Source: Riptortus pedestris
Taxonomy: Eukaryota > Arthropoda > Insecta > Hemiptera > Alydidae
Assembly: GCA_019009955.1 (NCBI GenBank)
Contig: CM032230.1
Coordinates: forward strand, 26,354,001-26,418,000
Length of the DNA stretch: 64,000 bases
Direction: 5' to 3'
Part shown: positions 23,331 through 35,139 of the stretch, one piece after another
How positions within the stretch are numbered: position 1 is the first letter of the stretch
Layout of the letters: each line of letters begins with the position of its first letter
Position numbers and translations under genes: made by a program
Notes under the pieces: model-generated
The model's database searches: none
What the model was told of the DNA's origin: nothing
Seen by the model: only the letters and a program-made list of their open reading frames with translations

Positions 23331-24412
23331 GATTGGATGTAAACTATTTACGTTTTTTAATGTATGTTAAGATCTAAGAAAGTCAGTGTAGATTATGATG
23401 ATGGTATGTTGTCTCTCGCAAGTTTCAGGTCTTCATTAAAGCTGACATTATTGAGATAACTTTAACTTTCAAATAATGTTCACTTAAACGTTAAAACATA
23501 GCTGCCAGATGAAACTAGCATATATACAGCTGAGCTTGAAGTGCCTAAAAAATGTGATAAGTCTTCAGTTTACCCTCACTAGTATTCTTGGTTTCAACTT
23601 AAAGCATTACATTAAAAATTATCACTTAACATCTTAGTTCCTTTACTAATTTTAAGGAATTAAAGGAATGTTTCATTATTTTTTATTAAGGACGGGAGAA
23701 CTAGCTTATGTCATGCGAAATGTCATCATCAACAATTCAGAAAATGTAAAATCTGCAGTTTGAATGGATGAAATTCTTGATTAAAACATATCGCGTTTTA
23801 TGTTGTTTTCGTTCTGAAAGAAGTATCTCATAATTATTATATAAGCAACTCTTTATACATTTTTAATATGTTTATGAGCCAGGCAGAAAGTTGGCGTAAG
23901 AGAGAAAACATCTTTAACTCAATTATTCATTGCTCATTTCAAAGCTGAGGCAAAATATTTGCCTAGTCTTTTATTTATTTAAATAAAACTTGTTTATTAT
24001 ATTCTTTTACTGTATTTTGGTGACTCTAGATTCTTAATTGCAGTAAAGCATTGATTTATTCGCATAGGCGTATGGACGTCGGCTATTTTACTTGGATTTG
24101 AAAAAAATTATAATATATTCATCACATTGCTTTTATAAAAAAATTATTTAACATTAATAACATGCAATATTATTAGAAATTTTTATTAGGAGCTCATTTT
24201 AATATTTTTATATAAAACTATGTTTCTTATGGACTGGAAATACGTCACTTGTGCTAATGGTATATATCAAGCACTTTGTAAATTATTTTACGCCTTCCTG
24301 AAATAATTTAACGTAATTTGCTAGAATATAAATCTACTTTTCTAATAGAAAATAAAAGGTTAGTCAAAAAAAAAAATGTTTACTGTACCCATATCTAAGT
24401 ACATGCATACTC

Positions 24413-24413
24413 A

Positions 24414-24454
<41 letters not shown>

Positions 24455-24475
24455 ACACACACACACACACGCACA
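24413..24475. repeat. (AC)n microsatellite
   Basis: AC repeats with two interruptions (ACTCAC, ACGCAC), followed by mixed CG/CA sequence. Confidence 0.9.
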
Positions 24476-25432
24476 TACGCACGTGCGCGCTCAAACACGT
24501 ACCTACCAGACCCGTTTGCATGTATACATGCGCATAAAGCTAACGTTTGTTTAAAATTGTATTTTAATATGGCGGGTATGCATTTTTTATATTACATATC
24601 AAACTAATAAAGGCAACAAAATAGAAAATCTTGTCACTCGGACTATCAGCCCGTTTTTTCTGCTTGGTTAGAATTTCTAATATTTTGCATAACTTCTGAC
24701 GTACGGTTTTCAGGGTGAGGTGTTTTTTCAGAATGCCTCCGTAGACGAGAAATATTTTGGATATTGTATCGTACAGCTTACCTAAGGTTTCTTTCTGAAA
24801 AAAATGTAATATCCAGAGTCATTATGTTCTATTTCCTAACTAGTATGTTGTAAAATAAGTTCGTAGCGTTTTTTAATGACGCGTGAGGACGGGTATTATC
24901 GTGATGGAAATTATGCCTTTACTTTTCTCTTTCATTTTGAGTGGGCAAACCACATAAAAATAAGGAATCTCAGTTGAAACTGATTCATAAAAGCACCTTA
25001 ACTAATCCTTTTTTAGAATATGTAAACATTATTGACCAAGTCAACATGAATTTATAAACAAGGAGAGGATTAAAATGAAATATTGATAAACGCTACAAAC
25101 TTATTTTACAACCCAATCCATTCTAAATGCAAATTGCTTTGTGCTTGGGTAACAAATAATTATTAAAGCAAATTCGATTTGTATTGTCGTTGAAAAAATC
25201 AAAATATGTGGTTTGTAAAACTATTTAGACAACTAATCTTGGAAGAGTAAGCGATTTTGTGTAATGAAATTATTATGAGCCTTTGTTGAAGGTTTGTTAT
25301 AATATTTTTACAACCTCTATTTATACACCATTAAGTCTGCAGTTTACATTTCTAATGACCATTGTAATTTTAGTATTGTAAGTAGAGTAATTAATTTTTA
25401 TTATCTATTGTATTTATTTAATGTGTTTGTAG

Positions 25433-25546
25433 GGCGGAGACGGATGATGGGGCTGACTGTGTCCCCGCTGCGGCGGCGGCATCTCCTCTTCGCCTTGATC
25501 ATCATATTCCTACCCTGCACTGTCTTCATCCTCATGTCATCTCCAG
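25433..25546 (+). CDS. Exon encoding N-terminus of a probable type II / signal-anchor membrane protein
   Basis: This is the clearest host coding exon in the window. A polypyrimidine-like stretch ending TTTGTAG precedes it and CCAG|GTAGTT follows. Two adjacent ATGs (25444 and 25447) open a frame of 34 codons plus one base, so the exon ends in phase 1. The product begins MMGLTVSPLRRRHLLF. It continues with a hydrophobic run of about 18 residues (Leu, Ile, Phe, Val, Cys) and ends MSSP plus a split Gly codon. A short Arg-rich tail before one hydrophobic segment is the layout of Golgi type II enzymes (glycosyltransferases, sulfotransferases), although a signal peptide is also possible. Local GC and codon use stand out sharply from the AT-rich surroundings. 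The three codons upstream of the first ATG are all Arg with no stop, so the start could lie further 5' if this exon is internal; I chose the first ATG. The MMxLTV..SP start faintly recalls insect fringe proteins, but that is too weak for a name. The donor is weak at positions +4 to +6. Confidence 0.6.
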
Positions 25547-26280
25547 GTAGTTAAATACAAAACGATAAATATAAACCTTAGTTAGAAATAAGAAATAAAC
25601 ATATCTTTAATGTTAATGCGTGTGTGTGTATAATTGACAATAATAACTGTAATGGCGGGAAGCTTTTTAAAGGCAAGAATAAGAGAGAGCATTAGACTGA
25701 ACCATTTTGTATTTCTAGTGGAAAGATGAGGGGAAATAACACAAATAACTATTTGAGTTCTCCTAAGAATCAAGTATATTGAATTGATTAAAACTACATA
25801 TAATACACGTTATAAATAGAGGTTGAGCAAGAAACAGAAAGAACTTAACTTTATAAACTAATTTAGTGGCAATATAAATATATACATAGAATAAGCGATT
25901 TGTCCTATATTGTGTGAGTACTCATTTGATAATTTGCGCAAATAATGCTAGCATTATTAAAATAGGCACCTGCGGGAAACGAATACGTTCCTAGAAATGG
26001 AGTCCTCCTACGTTGCTATTTTCTGTGTTCCGTAGAATATCCGACGTCCAGCCGGTTGCGGCGATCAGCACAGGATGCCAGCTTTGCGGGAGAAGAAAAA
26101 CTGACTGTAACTCTATCACGGGTGAATTCCAACTGAACTGTATCCTTTTAGCTAGCCGATGCCTTCTTGAACTGCCACGTAGTTTCCGCTGTAAGCCACA
26201 GCCTTGGCGATCTGCATGTGTGTGTGGCGGGTTTATGAACTCAGCGAGCGCGGGAATTCAAATTCAAACTGATGACTGAA
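25547..26280. other. Intronic unique DNA, one unsupported ORF
   Basis: The GC-richer 26013-26279 ORF (88 codons, plus strand, Cys-rich with CQLCGRRKTDC) has no recognised homologue and no good splice pair. It ends next to an HLE fragment, so it is not called a gene. Confidence 0.2.
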
Positions 26281-26282
26281 CA

Positions 26283-26742
26283 ATAACGTTTAATAAAATA
26301 AAAACATATAACGAGCTGAAATCGGACCAGGGAGAAGGGAGAGTTAGAAGGGGAGAATTTCGAAAATTCAAAATATCTCCGTTATTATACTTCGGATTTA
26401 ATTGTATACTATTGCAAATTAATGGTTATATAAATGTTGTTATATCCGTTTTTTTTTTCAGAATCTTGATTTTTAACCGAGACATTTGCTTTTCTTAGTT
26501 TTCGGCCTTCAGTTAACCCCCACTCCAACTCATGTCATATTAACAATAAGCCGTTATACCATGAAGCTTAATTTGAATTGATTTTTTACTATTTAGATAG
26601 AATTTTTACTATTTAATTTATCTCAAATAGTAAAAGGTCAATCGTATCAATTTTTGGTATTTAAGCTTCAAATAAAGTGCTTCATGATATAACGTGGTGC
26701 ACGTGAGAAATATGCTAAGTTAACTCAGTCCCTGCGTGATAA
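26283..26742 (-). mobile_element. HLE repeat, left half
   Basis: AATAAAATAAAAACATATAAC, GAGCTGAAATCGGACCAGGG and CGGCCTTCAGTTAACCCCC, to the left end AACTCAGTCCCTGCGTGATA. It shares its unusual junction with the copy at 19047-19745. Confidence 0.65.
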
Positions 26743-27069
26743 ACTTTTTGATAAGAGGGATTGGAGGGGGGGGGGTCTGTATGTATCGCATATCTTCAAC
26801 AACGTGTTGCCTTAGAATATTTAGTTTGCTTATCCATTGATATTAGAGATATATTTGGTAACCAATAATTTTTTTTTTTTTTTTGGTGTTGTTGTTTTTT
26901 TGAGGTTGTAGTACCCTTTTTGTGAGATTTATTACTAAATCTGTAGCCCTTTCCTTTAAGTGATGCAAAAAAAAAATGTTTTGTTGGCATTTGGAGTAAT
27001 GAGATGAACCATAAATCCAGACAGTGTTCCATTTTAATCAGTCCAAATTTAGTCAAATTTTAGCAGTCC

Positions 27070-27549
27070 AAGAACAGAAGACTAGCTAGGGGGGGGGGGG
27101 ACCAACAGATATTTGCATGTATCTCGTATTACAAAGGCCTCTTGGAAACATTTGATATCTGAGTTGCAAATAAAGTGGTTTATTATAGAACAGAGTTCTG
27201 CTTATTTGATATGAGTAGAATTGGGGGTTTGCTGAATACTGAAAGCTGAAAAATGCAAATATCTCGGTTAATATTCAAGATAGAGAATAATGTATATCAC
27301 AATATTTATAGTACATTTAATTTGAAATAAGTTTGCCTCTATACCATTTTTTGATCCGACGTATTGTTACGGAAATGTTTCGAATTTTCTAAAATCACCC
27401 CTTTAAACCTCCCTTCCACCTTGTCCGATTTTAGCCGTTAACGAACTTGATCTTTAGTTTTGCATGAAACGTTTATATATCAAGTTTGGCTACGAAAAAC
27501 AACAATTGCGAGACGCTAGAGCGGTAACAGACAAATATGTATAAATAGG

Positions 27550-27614
<65 letters not shown>

Positions 27615-27800
27615 TTCTCTGGATTTGTGCTGGCTGGTGGAGGTCCATCATCAACGGAAGGATCAAAAAAGGTCAAACACCTCCACTCTTAATTAATAGT
27701 GGAGTTGTTTGACCTTTTTTGATTCTTCCGTTGATATATATATTATTTTGAACGGACCTCATTTTCGTCATCAGTAAGATCAATGGACATCGGAAGAAAT
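27070..27800 (+). mobile_element. HLE repeat, lacking both ends, with a hairpin in its (TA)n
   Basis: It has the GGGGGGGGGGACCAACAGAT segment, AATATCTCGGTTAATATTCA, TTAACGAACTTGATC and (TA)n, then the 27651-27734 hairpin, then TTTTGAACGGACCTCATTTT, breaking off near 27800. Confidence 0.65.
27651..27734. repeat. 37-bp inverted repeat (hairpin) within an HLE microsatellite
   Basis: The arms 27651-27687 and 27698-27734 (TCAACGGAAG...CTCCACT and AGTGGAG...CTTCCGTTGA) pair almost completely around a 10-nt loop CTTAATTAAT. They are flanked by TA-rich microsatellite on both sides. Confidence 0.85.
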
Positions 27801-28269
27801 GTTGGAAAAATGATTTTTTTGTAATTTGGCTTTTTGAAGTAGAAGTGTTGATTCTTATTGAGTGGGTTTACAAAGCGTAAGATGGGAGACTTGTAAAGAG
27901 CACGTATCGTGGTCTTTCTGCTTGATAAGGTGAGAAAATTAATGTCTGCCGGAAATGGTTAGCCACTTGTGTGGAAAGTGGATAATATGATAGCCTTGGG
28001 TTTGGAAGTTTCGGCTTATTCCTTTATTCTGCTCCAGTGATCTCTGAAAATGTCAGCTCAACGGCTTTTCCTACACCTCGATATTTGAGTCGATCGGAAA
28101 TAAAAACATGATAACTAAACATGAGATAATAAAATTACCATAAATTTCATTTTTTTAGTGATCTATTCTGTATTGTGACTAACAGTTTGGCTATTATTGT
28201 CTAAGCAGTGGGAACTGATAATAAAGAAACGGATGTTAACATTACAATTAATGAAGGGGCCAAGTCCAT

Positions 28270-29060
28270 TTTAGCAGATTTCTCGTAAGGGAAATCAGCT
28301 TTTGAGGTTGTACTCATGACGATTTTTGAAAAAAATTCCATAAATGTCCATGGACATAGTAGATGACAAAAATGAGTTCGGTGCAGAGATCTTAGCGCTG
28401 AAATAAAAAGCTTTTGAAGAATTGTACGCCTTTTTCTCTCTCCAAGTACACAATATTCTTCACTTCCAACAACACTGCTCTGAAAAAATGAGTTCGTTCA
28501 AAATTGTATATATATTGTTATATATATATATTATATATATATATTAACAGATATATATGAATTTCGTTTGATTTCGTACCAATTCGATATAAGCGTTTTA
28601 CACGTCATGTTCGTTGTTATATCATGAAACATTTTATTCTAAGTTTAAACACCAAATATTATTTTCAAGAGGTCATTATTGTTAGATACATGCAAATTTG
28701 TTGCGTGGTGGCATCATCATTTAAGATTTTCTGTTCTAGTTTCGGATATGATTATTTGATGTATACCATACTCGATATTTATCCGTTTCAGTCAACAATA
28801 AAGATCATATTTGTTATTGGCTGAAATCGGACCTGGAATAAAGGGTGGGTTTAGAGGAAGGACCTTGAAAATTTCTAATTTTTTTTTCGTTATTATGATT
28901 CAGATCATAAAATATTATAGGACCAGATTTCGTTTTATGCTATTGTTGGTCTACAATTGTTGTTCAATGCATTTTTTCTTAACTCAAGCAGTGATAGAGC
29001 TATATGTACTTTCTTGTTTTCAGCCTTCAGTAACCCCCCCCCCCCTCCATGGTTTTTTGC
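28270..29060 (-). mobile_element. HLE repeat, near full-length, interrupted
   Basis: The right end is TTTTAGCAGATTTCTCGTAA (28270). The 103-bp insertion is at 28381. (TA)n is near 28505-28545, with GGCTGAAATCGGACC at 28819 and CAGCCTTCAGTAACCCCCCC at about 29021. The left end is lost. Confidence 0.6.
28381..28483 (+). mobile_element. 103-bp insertion with a 13-bp target duplication
   Basis: AAAAATGAGTTCG occurs at 28368-28380 and again at 28484-28496, on either side of 103 bp that is foreign to the HLE copy it interrupts. The insert ends in CTCTGA followed by A's. It may be a short, 5'-truncated retro-insertion of an RNA. Its source is not recognised. Confidence 0.6.
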
Positions 29061-29704
29061 ACAGAATATATTTTAGATGTTAGATAAAGGTGTGTTATAT
29101 TGTTTCGTTAAAGATCTTCTTAGTTTTGGAAGCTCCTTTTTGACAGCCTTTTTTATATCACATTCATTTGGATTATAAATAACTTATTTATTTTCTCAAT
29201 AGGTGAAGAATATTTGAAGCTTTCGAAAGCTGTATTTTTCTTTATGCTCAACGTTAAATTGCAAAAGAAGAGATGTATCTTTCTTGCTTCTAGAAGATCT
29301 GTTGTTCTTGACGGGTCTACTGGACAAACTTGCCAGTTATATGCATGAACGAACAAGGAAAGCGGCTCACAACGATTTCCAGAGGTTTTCTATTTCCTTC
29401 TGCTTGAAATATTAATTATAAAGACATTTAGGACGACAGGAAAGAACTTCATTTAATGCCGAAAATGTTTTAAATATATCCTTTTGTAGCGTTTCCCATT
29501 GTGAGAATTTATACATCTATTTTAATTCTTTATTTCATTCAATCTTGGTACTTCTACAAGAATATTATATTTCCTCGTTAATTATAACGTCCCGGTAAAA
29601 TCTATGTCAATCTAGGACATCCTTTTCATTTCTTGGGTTTTAGTGAGCTCATATAATCGCTTCTTTCTCTAATGGGTTAACCCATTCATATTTTTGGCTT
29701 AATT

Positions 29705-30225
29705 TCAGCTAGCATGGTTTTAGGAGAGAATTTTGAAAATTTGAAATATCTCCGTTATTATGAGTCAGATAGATAACTTGTGTAGAACAAATCTTATTGG
29801 AAATGTAATGTTCTATAAATGTTACTATGTACGTTTTTCTAGTCTCTTGATTATTAACTGAGATATTTGCATTTTTTTTTAGTTTTCGGCCTTCAGTGTT
29901 GTCTTTTAATGCTCTAGCTGTCTCAATTTTTGTCTGATCGTTGGCACACTCGATATTTGAACGTTCTATGTAAAAATAAAGATCAAGTTCGTTAACGGCT
30001 AAAATCGAACCCTCCAGGAAGGGGGTTAGAGGGTAGGAATTTCGAAAATTCGAAATATCTCCATTATTATACGTCGGATGGAAAGTTTTTATAGAAGCAA
30101 TCTCATTGTAAACTGAATGGACTGTTGTTACATAAATGTTTTCTCTAAATTGAATGTTAACCGAGATATTTCCATATTTTAGTTTTCAGCTTTCAGTAAA
30201 CCCCGACTCCTACTCATTTTTTTTT
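29705..30225 (-). mobile_element. Two HLE left-interior fragments in tandem
   Basis: AATATCTCCGTTATTATGAG to TTTTCGGCCTTCAG (29740-29896) is followed by CTCTAGCTGTCTCAATTTTTG to CTTTCAGTAAACCCCGACTC (29912-30213). Both are inverted and lack the ends. Confidence 0.55.
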
Positions 30226-30234
30226 TAAAACAAT

Positions 30235-30654
30235 AGTCCGTCACGCAGGGGCTGCGTAAACTAAGCAGATTTCCCAAGTGAAGTTATACAATAGAGAAAT
30301 CTCCATACAAGAGAGCCGAACAGTTACGACAAAGGGCCGAACTAGCTTTTGGCGGGAAACTCAATCATCCGTTATCGGCCCACAATTAATAAAAATGCAA
30401 ATATCTCGCTTAATATTTAAGATAGAGAATAAATGTATAGAACAATATTTATAATAAATTTAATTTACAATAAGATTGGTCCTATGGAATTTTTTGGTCC
30501 GACGTATGGTAACGGAGATATTTCGAAAATCCCCCCTCTCCCACTGGTCCGATTTCAGCCATTAACGAACTTGATCTGTCTTTATGTATAAAACGTTTAC
30601 ATATCGAGTTTAGTAACGATCAAACAAAAATTGCGACCGCTAGAGCGTTAACAG

Positions 30655-30702
<48 letters not shown>

Positions 30703-30823
30703 GAACGGACCTCATTTTCGTCATCTCCTGGGTAGGATCGATGGGCATTTAAAGAAAATTTTCGAAAATCACGTCATGAGTACGACCTCAATAGCTGATT
30801 TCCCTTAAGGAAAATCTGCTAAA
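30235..30823 (+). mobile_element. HLE repeat, full-length (good family exemplar)
   Basis: The left end is AGTCCGTCACGCAGGGGCTG, then AAGCAGATTTCCC. It has the CCGAACTAGCTTTTGGCGGG segment, AATATCTCGCTTAATATTTA, the C-tract, AACGAACTTGATCTGTC, TTGCGACCGCTAGAGCG and (TA)n at 30658-30698. It continues ATTTTGAACGGACCTCATTT, GGTAGGATCGATGGGCATTT and ATCACGTCATGAGTACGACC, to the right end CCTTAAGGAAAATCTGCTAA. There is no ORF. Confidence 0.9.
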
Positions 30824-30829
30824 AAGCTG

Positions 30830-30980
30830 TTATATTACGAAGTACATTATTCGAAGCCTCAATACCAAATAGTATTCTCATTGAATTTTTATGCAAACCT
30901 CGTTTTGAGGTTAATGCAAGTACTTGTACACTTGGGAAATCTGCTTAAGTTACCGCAGCTCCTGTGTGATGGCCTTTCTA
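30830..30980 (-). mobile_element. HLE repeat, left-end fragment
   Basis: TATTACGAAGTACATTATTC to GGGAAATCTGCTTAAGTTAC then CGCAGCTCCTGTGTGATGG. Confidence 0.6.
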
Positions 30981-31149
30981 TCATCATGAGGATTTGTGAG
31001 TAAATTAGTCTTACTTGGTATCCGTTAAAGGAGGAATGTCTGGAATTTACGGACCATAATTAAAACTTTGAAAAGGAGGTATACAAACCTTTGGGAATAT
31101 TGTGAATACCATATCCTATCGGTGGGTCTCAAACATCTGCTGGAGGGTT

Positions 31150-31560
31150 GTGTAAACAGACCTTGCTGTTTGTGCTTATTATAATCGAGAGAGCGGTGGA
31201 ACATGGCGGGTGTCTTGGGCAAATACTCCCTTAGCCCAATCTGGATCTAATGTTTGCCTCGCCACCAGCTATGTATTCCTCTGATGGTTATTACTTCCCA
31301 CCAACTCCTCTCTTATTTGCTCCCGTGGCTCCAAGCCCTTAAGCAACCATATATGAAACATATCAAATATTCCTAATATAATCCACTTCACCCCAATTGA
31401 GATGTGCTTTACGGTGAAAGGTAGATATCATGGTTAAATCACAAAAAAACACAGGTTTTCCTTCTACAAACATTATATTAAACAGCGACAGAGCTCTTTC
31501 AAAGAGATACCTCCGTCATAACTGCCCTGTCAAGAAGATGTATGTTGTAATATGTTAAAA
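31150..31560. other. Unique stretch, no gene recognised
   Basis: Moderately GC-rich DNA between two HLE copies. A 65-codon minus-strand ORF (31025-31222) has no recognised motif or splice context. Confidence 0.2.
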
Positions 31561-31635
31561 CTTGTATTATTGTACGTCGGTTCGTCTGATTCAAAAAGTA
31601 ATTGGAAATATGTTGTCCTCGGTGCCTTCTCTTTT

Positions 31636-31746
31636 ACCAGATTTCCCTTAAGGGAAATCGGCTATTGAGGTCGTACTCATGACGCGATTTTCAAATATTT
31701 TCTTCATATGTCCATAGATCCTACACAGGAGATGACGAAAATATGT

Positions 31747-31791
<45 letters not shown>

Positions 31792-32144
31792 TATATATTT
31801 GTCTGTTATCGCTCTAGCGGTCGAAATTTTTGCTTGATCGTTATTTAAACGTTTTATGTTTGGAGGAGGTTAGAGGATTTTCGAAATATCTCCGTTACTA
31901 TACGTCGGATCGAAAAAGTTTATAGAATCAATCTTGTTGCAAATTAAATTTGCTATAAATAATGTTATTTACATTTATTCTCTATCTTAAATATTAAGTG
32001 TGTGATAACGGACGGTGAGTTCGGCTAAATTCAGTTCTTCTCGTGTTTCCACCGAAAGCTAGTACGGCCGTTTCCGTAACTTTTCTTTATTGTAAAACTT
32101 CACGGAGGAAATCTGCTTAGTTTACGCAGCCCCTTTGTGACGGA
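31636..32144 (-). mobile_element. HLE repeat, full-length, internally shortened
   Basis: ACCAGATTTCCCTTAAGGGA at the right end; (TA)n at 31747-31789; the left end GGAAATCTGCTTAGTTTACG then CAGCCCCTTTGTGACGGAC. Confidence 0.8.
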
Positions 32145-32329
32145 CTCTTTTTTTCCCCGCTCGTTTACTTAGAAATAATCTCCTGCCTATACACGGATTT
32201 ATTGCATATCCTTAATGTCCATAAACATTAAAGTTTCGTGTGTTACATGGTATTTGCAGATATTTATTAAAAACGTAATTGCATAATTATTTAATATTTA
32301 GCACTGAGGAGTAATTGGATTCAGAATTA

Positions 32330-32720
32330 AACTGGACAAATTATAAGGTGGAAATCCAAAGAACCTCCTACTCGGGAATCTCATCGGAAATAAAGCGGGA
32401 AACTTGAATAATAGGCGGGAAACCAGAGAAAAGGGGCGAAAAAATTGGATTCCATCCCTGAAATGAGAGCGGGGCGTTGATAATTAATTTCAGAAGGGCC
32501 GCGGAAATTAGAGGTTGTTAGGGCATTCGGAGCAATTGCGCCGGTCAGACCTGATTAATTGCGGGATATGGGCAAGGCTTAACGCAGCTTTAATTCCTCA
32601 AGTAATCACGCTTTTAATAAGAAAAATACTAATTATACTTCGGAATTGTTTGGAAAGCAGTTCAGTCAGTTCTCACTGTTTGAGCCTCATATTTCATGAC
32701 AGATCTGCGCTTTTTCCTTT
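32330..32720. other. GC-richer unique island with TAATTGC-type motifs
   Basis: It has several GCGGGAAA-like sites (32393-32450) and homeodomain-type cores (GATTAATTGCGGG at 32552). There is no splice-flanked ORF. A possible intronic enhancer. Confidence 0.25.
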
Positions 32721-33186
32721 AGATTTATGACTGAGTTTAATAAGAATTTCTTGTAAATGAGATAATTAAAATTTTGTGAATTCGGCAAACATTTTTGATA
32801 TAAAAATCTGATCATTTTCCTCGTAAATAAACCAGAAATAAAATTACTTAGGGGTTCTTATGGCAAAGTATGCTACGTTAATAAGTATTATAAATGTAAC
32901 TATAATCTATCTAAATTAATAATTGAGCTATAGAAGCCAGTATTTGTTGTTAGAAAAGCTGAAGATCATCCATCAACCATGAAATTATTTTAGAGATTTT
33001 TTGATGCTTTGCTGATTTTCGCTGCTTCATTTTCTTTTTAATTTTATTTAGAGATATTGTGTTTAACAATTTTAAGTGAAAAAAATATAAATGTGGAAAA
33101 CTGATTCTCACAATTTATTTTTTTAAAGTTTAAAAAAAAAAAGGTTTTCACTTCAATTCATTGCGTTATAAGACATTTTAAAATAA

Positions 33187-33800
33187 GTCCGTCACGCAGG
33201 GGCTGCGTAAACAAAGCAGATTTTCCACGTGAAGTTTTACAATAGAGAAATCTGCATACTAGTAATAGTAGTAGTCTCTAACCCAATTTCGCGGGAGCCG
33301 AACAGTTACGGAAAAGGCCGAACTAGCTTTTGGGGGATACTCACGAATAGGCCCGACATCAGCCGATCTCATCTCTCCCGTTATCCGCACACACTTAACA
33401 CAAATGCTAATATCTCGGTTAATATACAAGATAGAGAATAAATGTATAGAACAATATTTGTAGTAAATTTAATTTGCAATAAGATTGGTTCTATACAAGT
33501 TTTCGATCCGACGTATAGTAACGGAGATGGAATTTTCAAATCCCCCCTCTTAACCCCCCTTCCAACTGTTCCGTTTTCACTTGATCTTTCTTTTTGCATA
33601 AAAGGAATAAATATCGAGTTTAGTAATAAAACAAAAATTACGACCGCTAGAGCGTTAACAGACAAATATATATATAATTTTGAACTGACCTCATTTCGTC
33701 ATCTCCTAGGTAGGATCGATGGACATTTGAAGTACTTTTTCGAAAATCGCGTCATGAGTATGACCTCATTAGCTGATTTCCCTTAGGGGAAATCTGCTGA
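33187..33800 (+). mobile_element. HLE repeat, full-length
   Basis: AGTCCGTCACGCAGGGGCTG to CCTTAGGGGAAATCTGCTGA. The left half has CCGAACTAGCTTTTGGGGGA. The (TA)n tract is very short (33666-33676), so length variation of the microsatellite is large between copies. Confidence 0.85.
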
Positions 33801-34400
33801 GAAAAATGCATCCTTAGCTTTATCAGCAGTGACAAATTTAGATTAATAAATTCTCTTATCGGGTTCGTTTAGTTTTTAGCGTTTTCCAGAATGAGGATCC
33901 TTTATTTCGTTCGAATGAATCGTCCATCTTATTATATTCAACTTATCAAATTCCTTTTCTTTTTTCTCTCTTCAATCAATGGTCGTTTTCAACCATTTTT
34001 TTTCAAATGGACCAATCTTTCTGCTTGGCCTACGTTATCTTCAGAATTGAGAAGAAGCATTTTTTAAATATTTCCTTCACTTGATTTTGCGTCATTATTA
34101 TTATTTTTGATTTATTTAAATAACTTATTCTTTGTAAATGACTTTCGTTCTCATTTAACTCCAATTGAACATGAAACTCCGGTGATACACGAGTGTGTGA
34201 AATTATGATTTTTTTTTTGTAAAAACCCTTCTATATTTTATCTAAATCTTATTAGTTATTTTAAATTCATTGATAACACATCTTAGATATATGTTTCATT
34301 TTATCTATCAATTTATTTATTTTTATTATAGTTTGTTTAATATTATTTATTTAATTTTTCTATTATCCAACGTGGCTGTATGTTTCGTTTTTCAATTCTC
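33800..34400. other. AT-rich intronic DNA
   Basis: Nothing recognised apart from homopolymer-rich sequence. Confidence 0.3.
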
Positions 34401-34800
34401 ACGTTTTAGTTTTTGGAATTAGTTGTGAATTTTATTTTTTATTTGTTCCTTCGTTCTGTTTTGTTCTTTGTTGTGTTCCATTTCTATTTATATGTTCGAT
34501 TTCTGTTTTTGTGTTACATTTCTGTTTTTCGTTTCATTTCTGTTTTTTTCTATTTCTGTTTTGTGTTCCATTTCAGTTTTTGTTTTCCATTTCTCTTTCT
34601 GTGTTCTATTTCTGTTTTTGTGTTACATTTCTGTTTTCTTTTGTTTTTTTGTTCCATTTCTGTTTTTTTTTCTATTTCTGTTTTATGTTCCATTTCAGTT
34701 TTTGTTTCCATTTCTCTTTCTGTGTTCTATTTCTGTTTTTGTGTTACATTTCTGTTTTGCGGATTTATTTTCGTTCAAATTAATTTTGTTTTTGTTTTTT
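34400..34800. repeat. T-rich tandem array (CATTTCTGTTTT units)
   Basis: The motif CATTTCTGTTTTTGTG / TTCTGTTTT is repeated irregularly, with a higher-order unit of about 130-140 bp (TTTTGTGTTCCATTTCAG at 34560 and a close match at 34680). Phe-rich open frames in all three phases follow from it and are not genes. Confidence 0.8.
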
Positions 34801-35139
34801 TTTTTTAATTTTAAACATTTTTTTTCTGAGCAACATCTCCTCAGCTGCTCCAATAAATAAATATTGTTTGTAATATTTTTCGAATAAATCCAGAATATTA
34901 TTTATGTTATTCCTTCTGTATTATACGATTGCGGCAGAAAGCTGTAATATTGTATGGACAATAAATTAATTTTTTTTGTGCTTTTGCTCACTTGCCTTTC
35001 TCTTTTCTTCAAGTCTAGAAAAATGTACCGACTTTCATACGTAGGTAGGCCCATTGCTTCTTAAGGGAACCTTCCTTTGCTATATTATATTTCTAATAGA
35101 ATATGTATATATAAAGCCACAATCGATTTTTTCAAGGAA

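Larger units (their letters stand above)
20550..25430. other. AT-rich unique DNA upstream of the first coding exon
   Basis: Apart from the HLE scraps at 21120 and 21690, the LINE at 22600 and the (AC)n tract, I see nothing definable. Promoter or 5' UTR exons of the 25433 gene may lie here or further left, but no core promoter motif could be assigned. Confidence 0.3.

Noticed and set aside
25444..25546. Naming the membrane-anchor exon as fringe
   Set aside because: Only a handful of N-terminal residues look similar (MMxLTV..SP). The diagnostic glycosyltransferase domain is outside the window, so no symbol is given.
26013..26279. An 88-codon Cys-containing ORF as a host gene
   Set aside because: No recognised domain, no convincing splice sites in frame, and it directly adjoins an HLE fragment.
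34413..34860. Phe-rich ORFs of 90-131 codons that look like membrane proteins
   Set aside because: They arise in all three frames from the T-rich tandem array, so the hydrophobicity is compositional.
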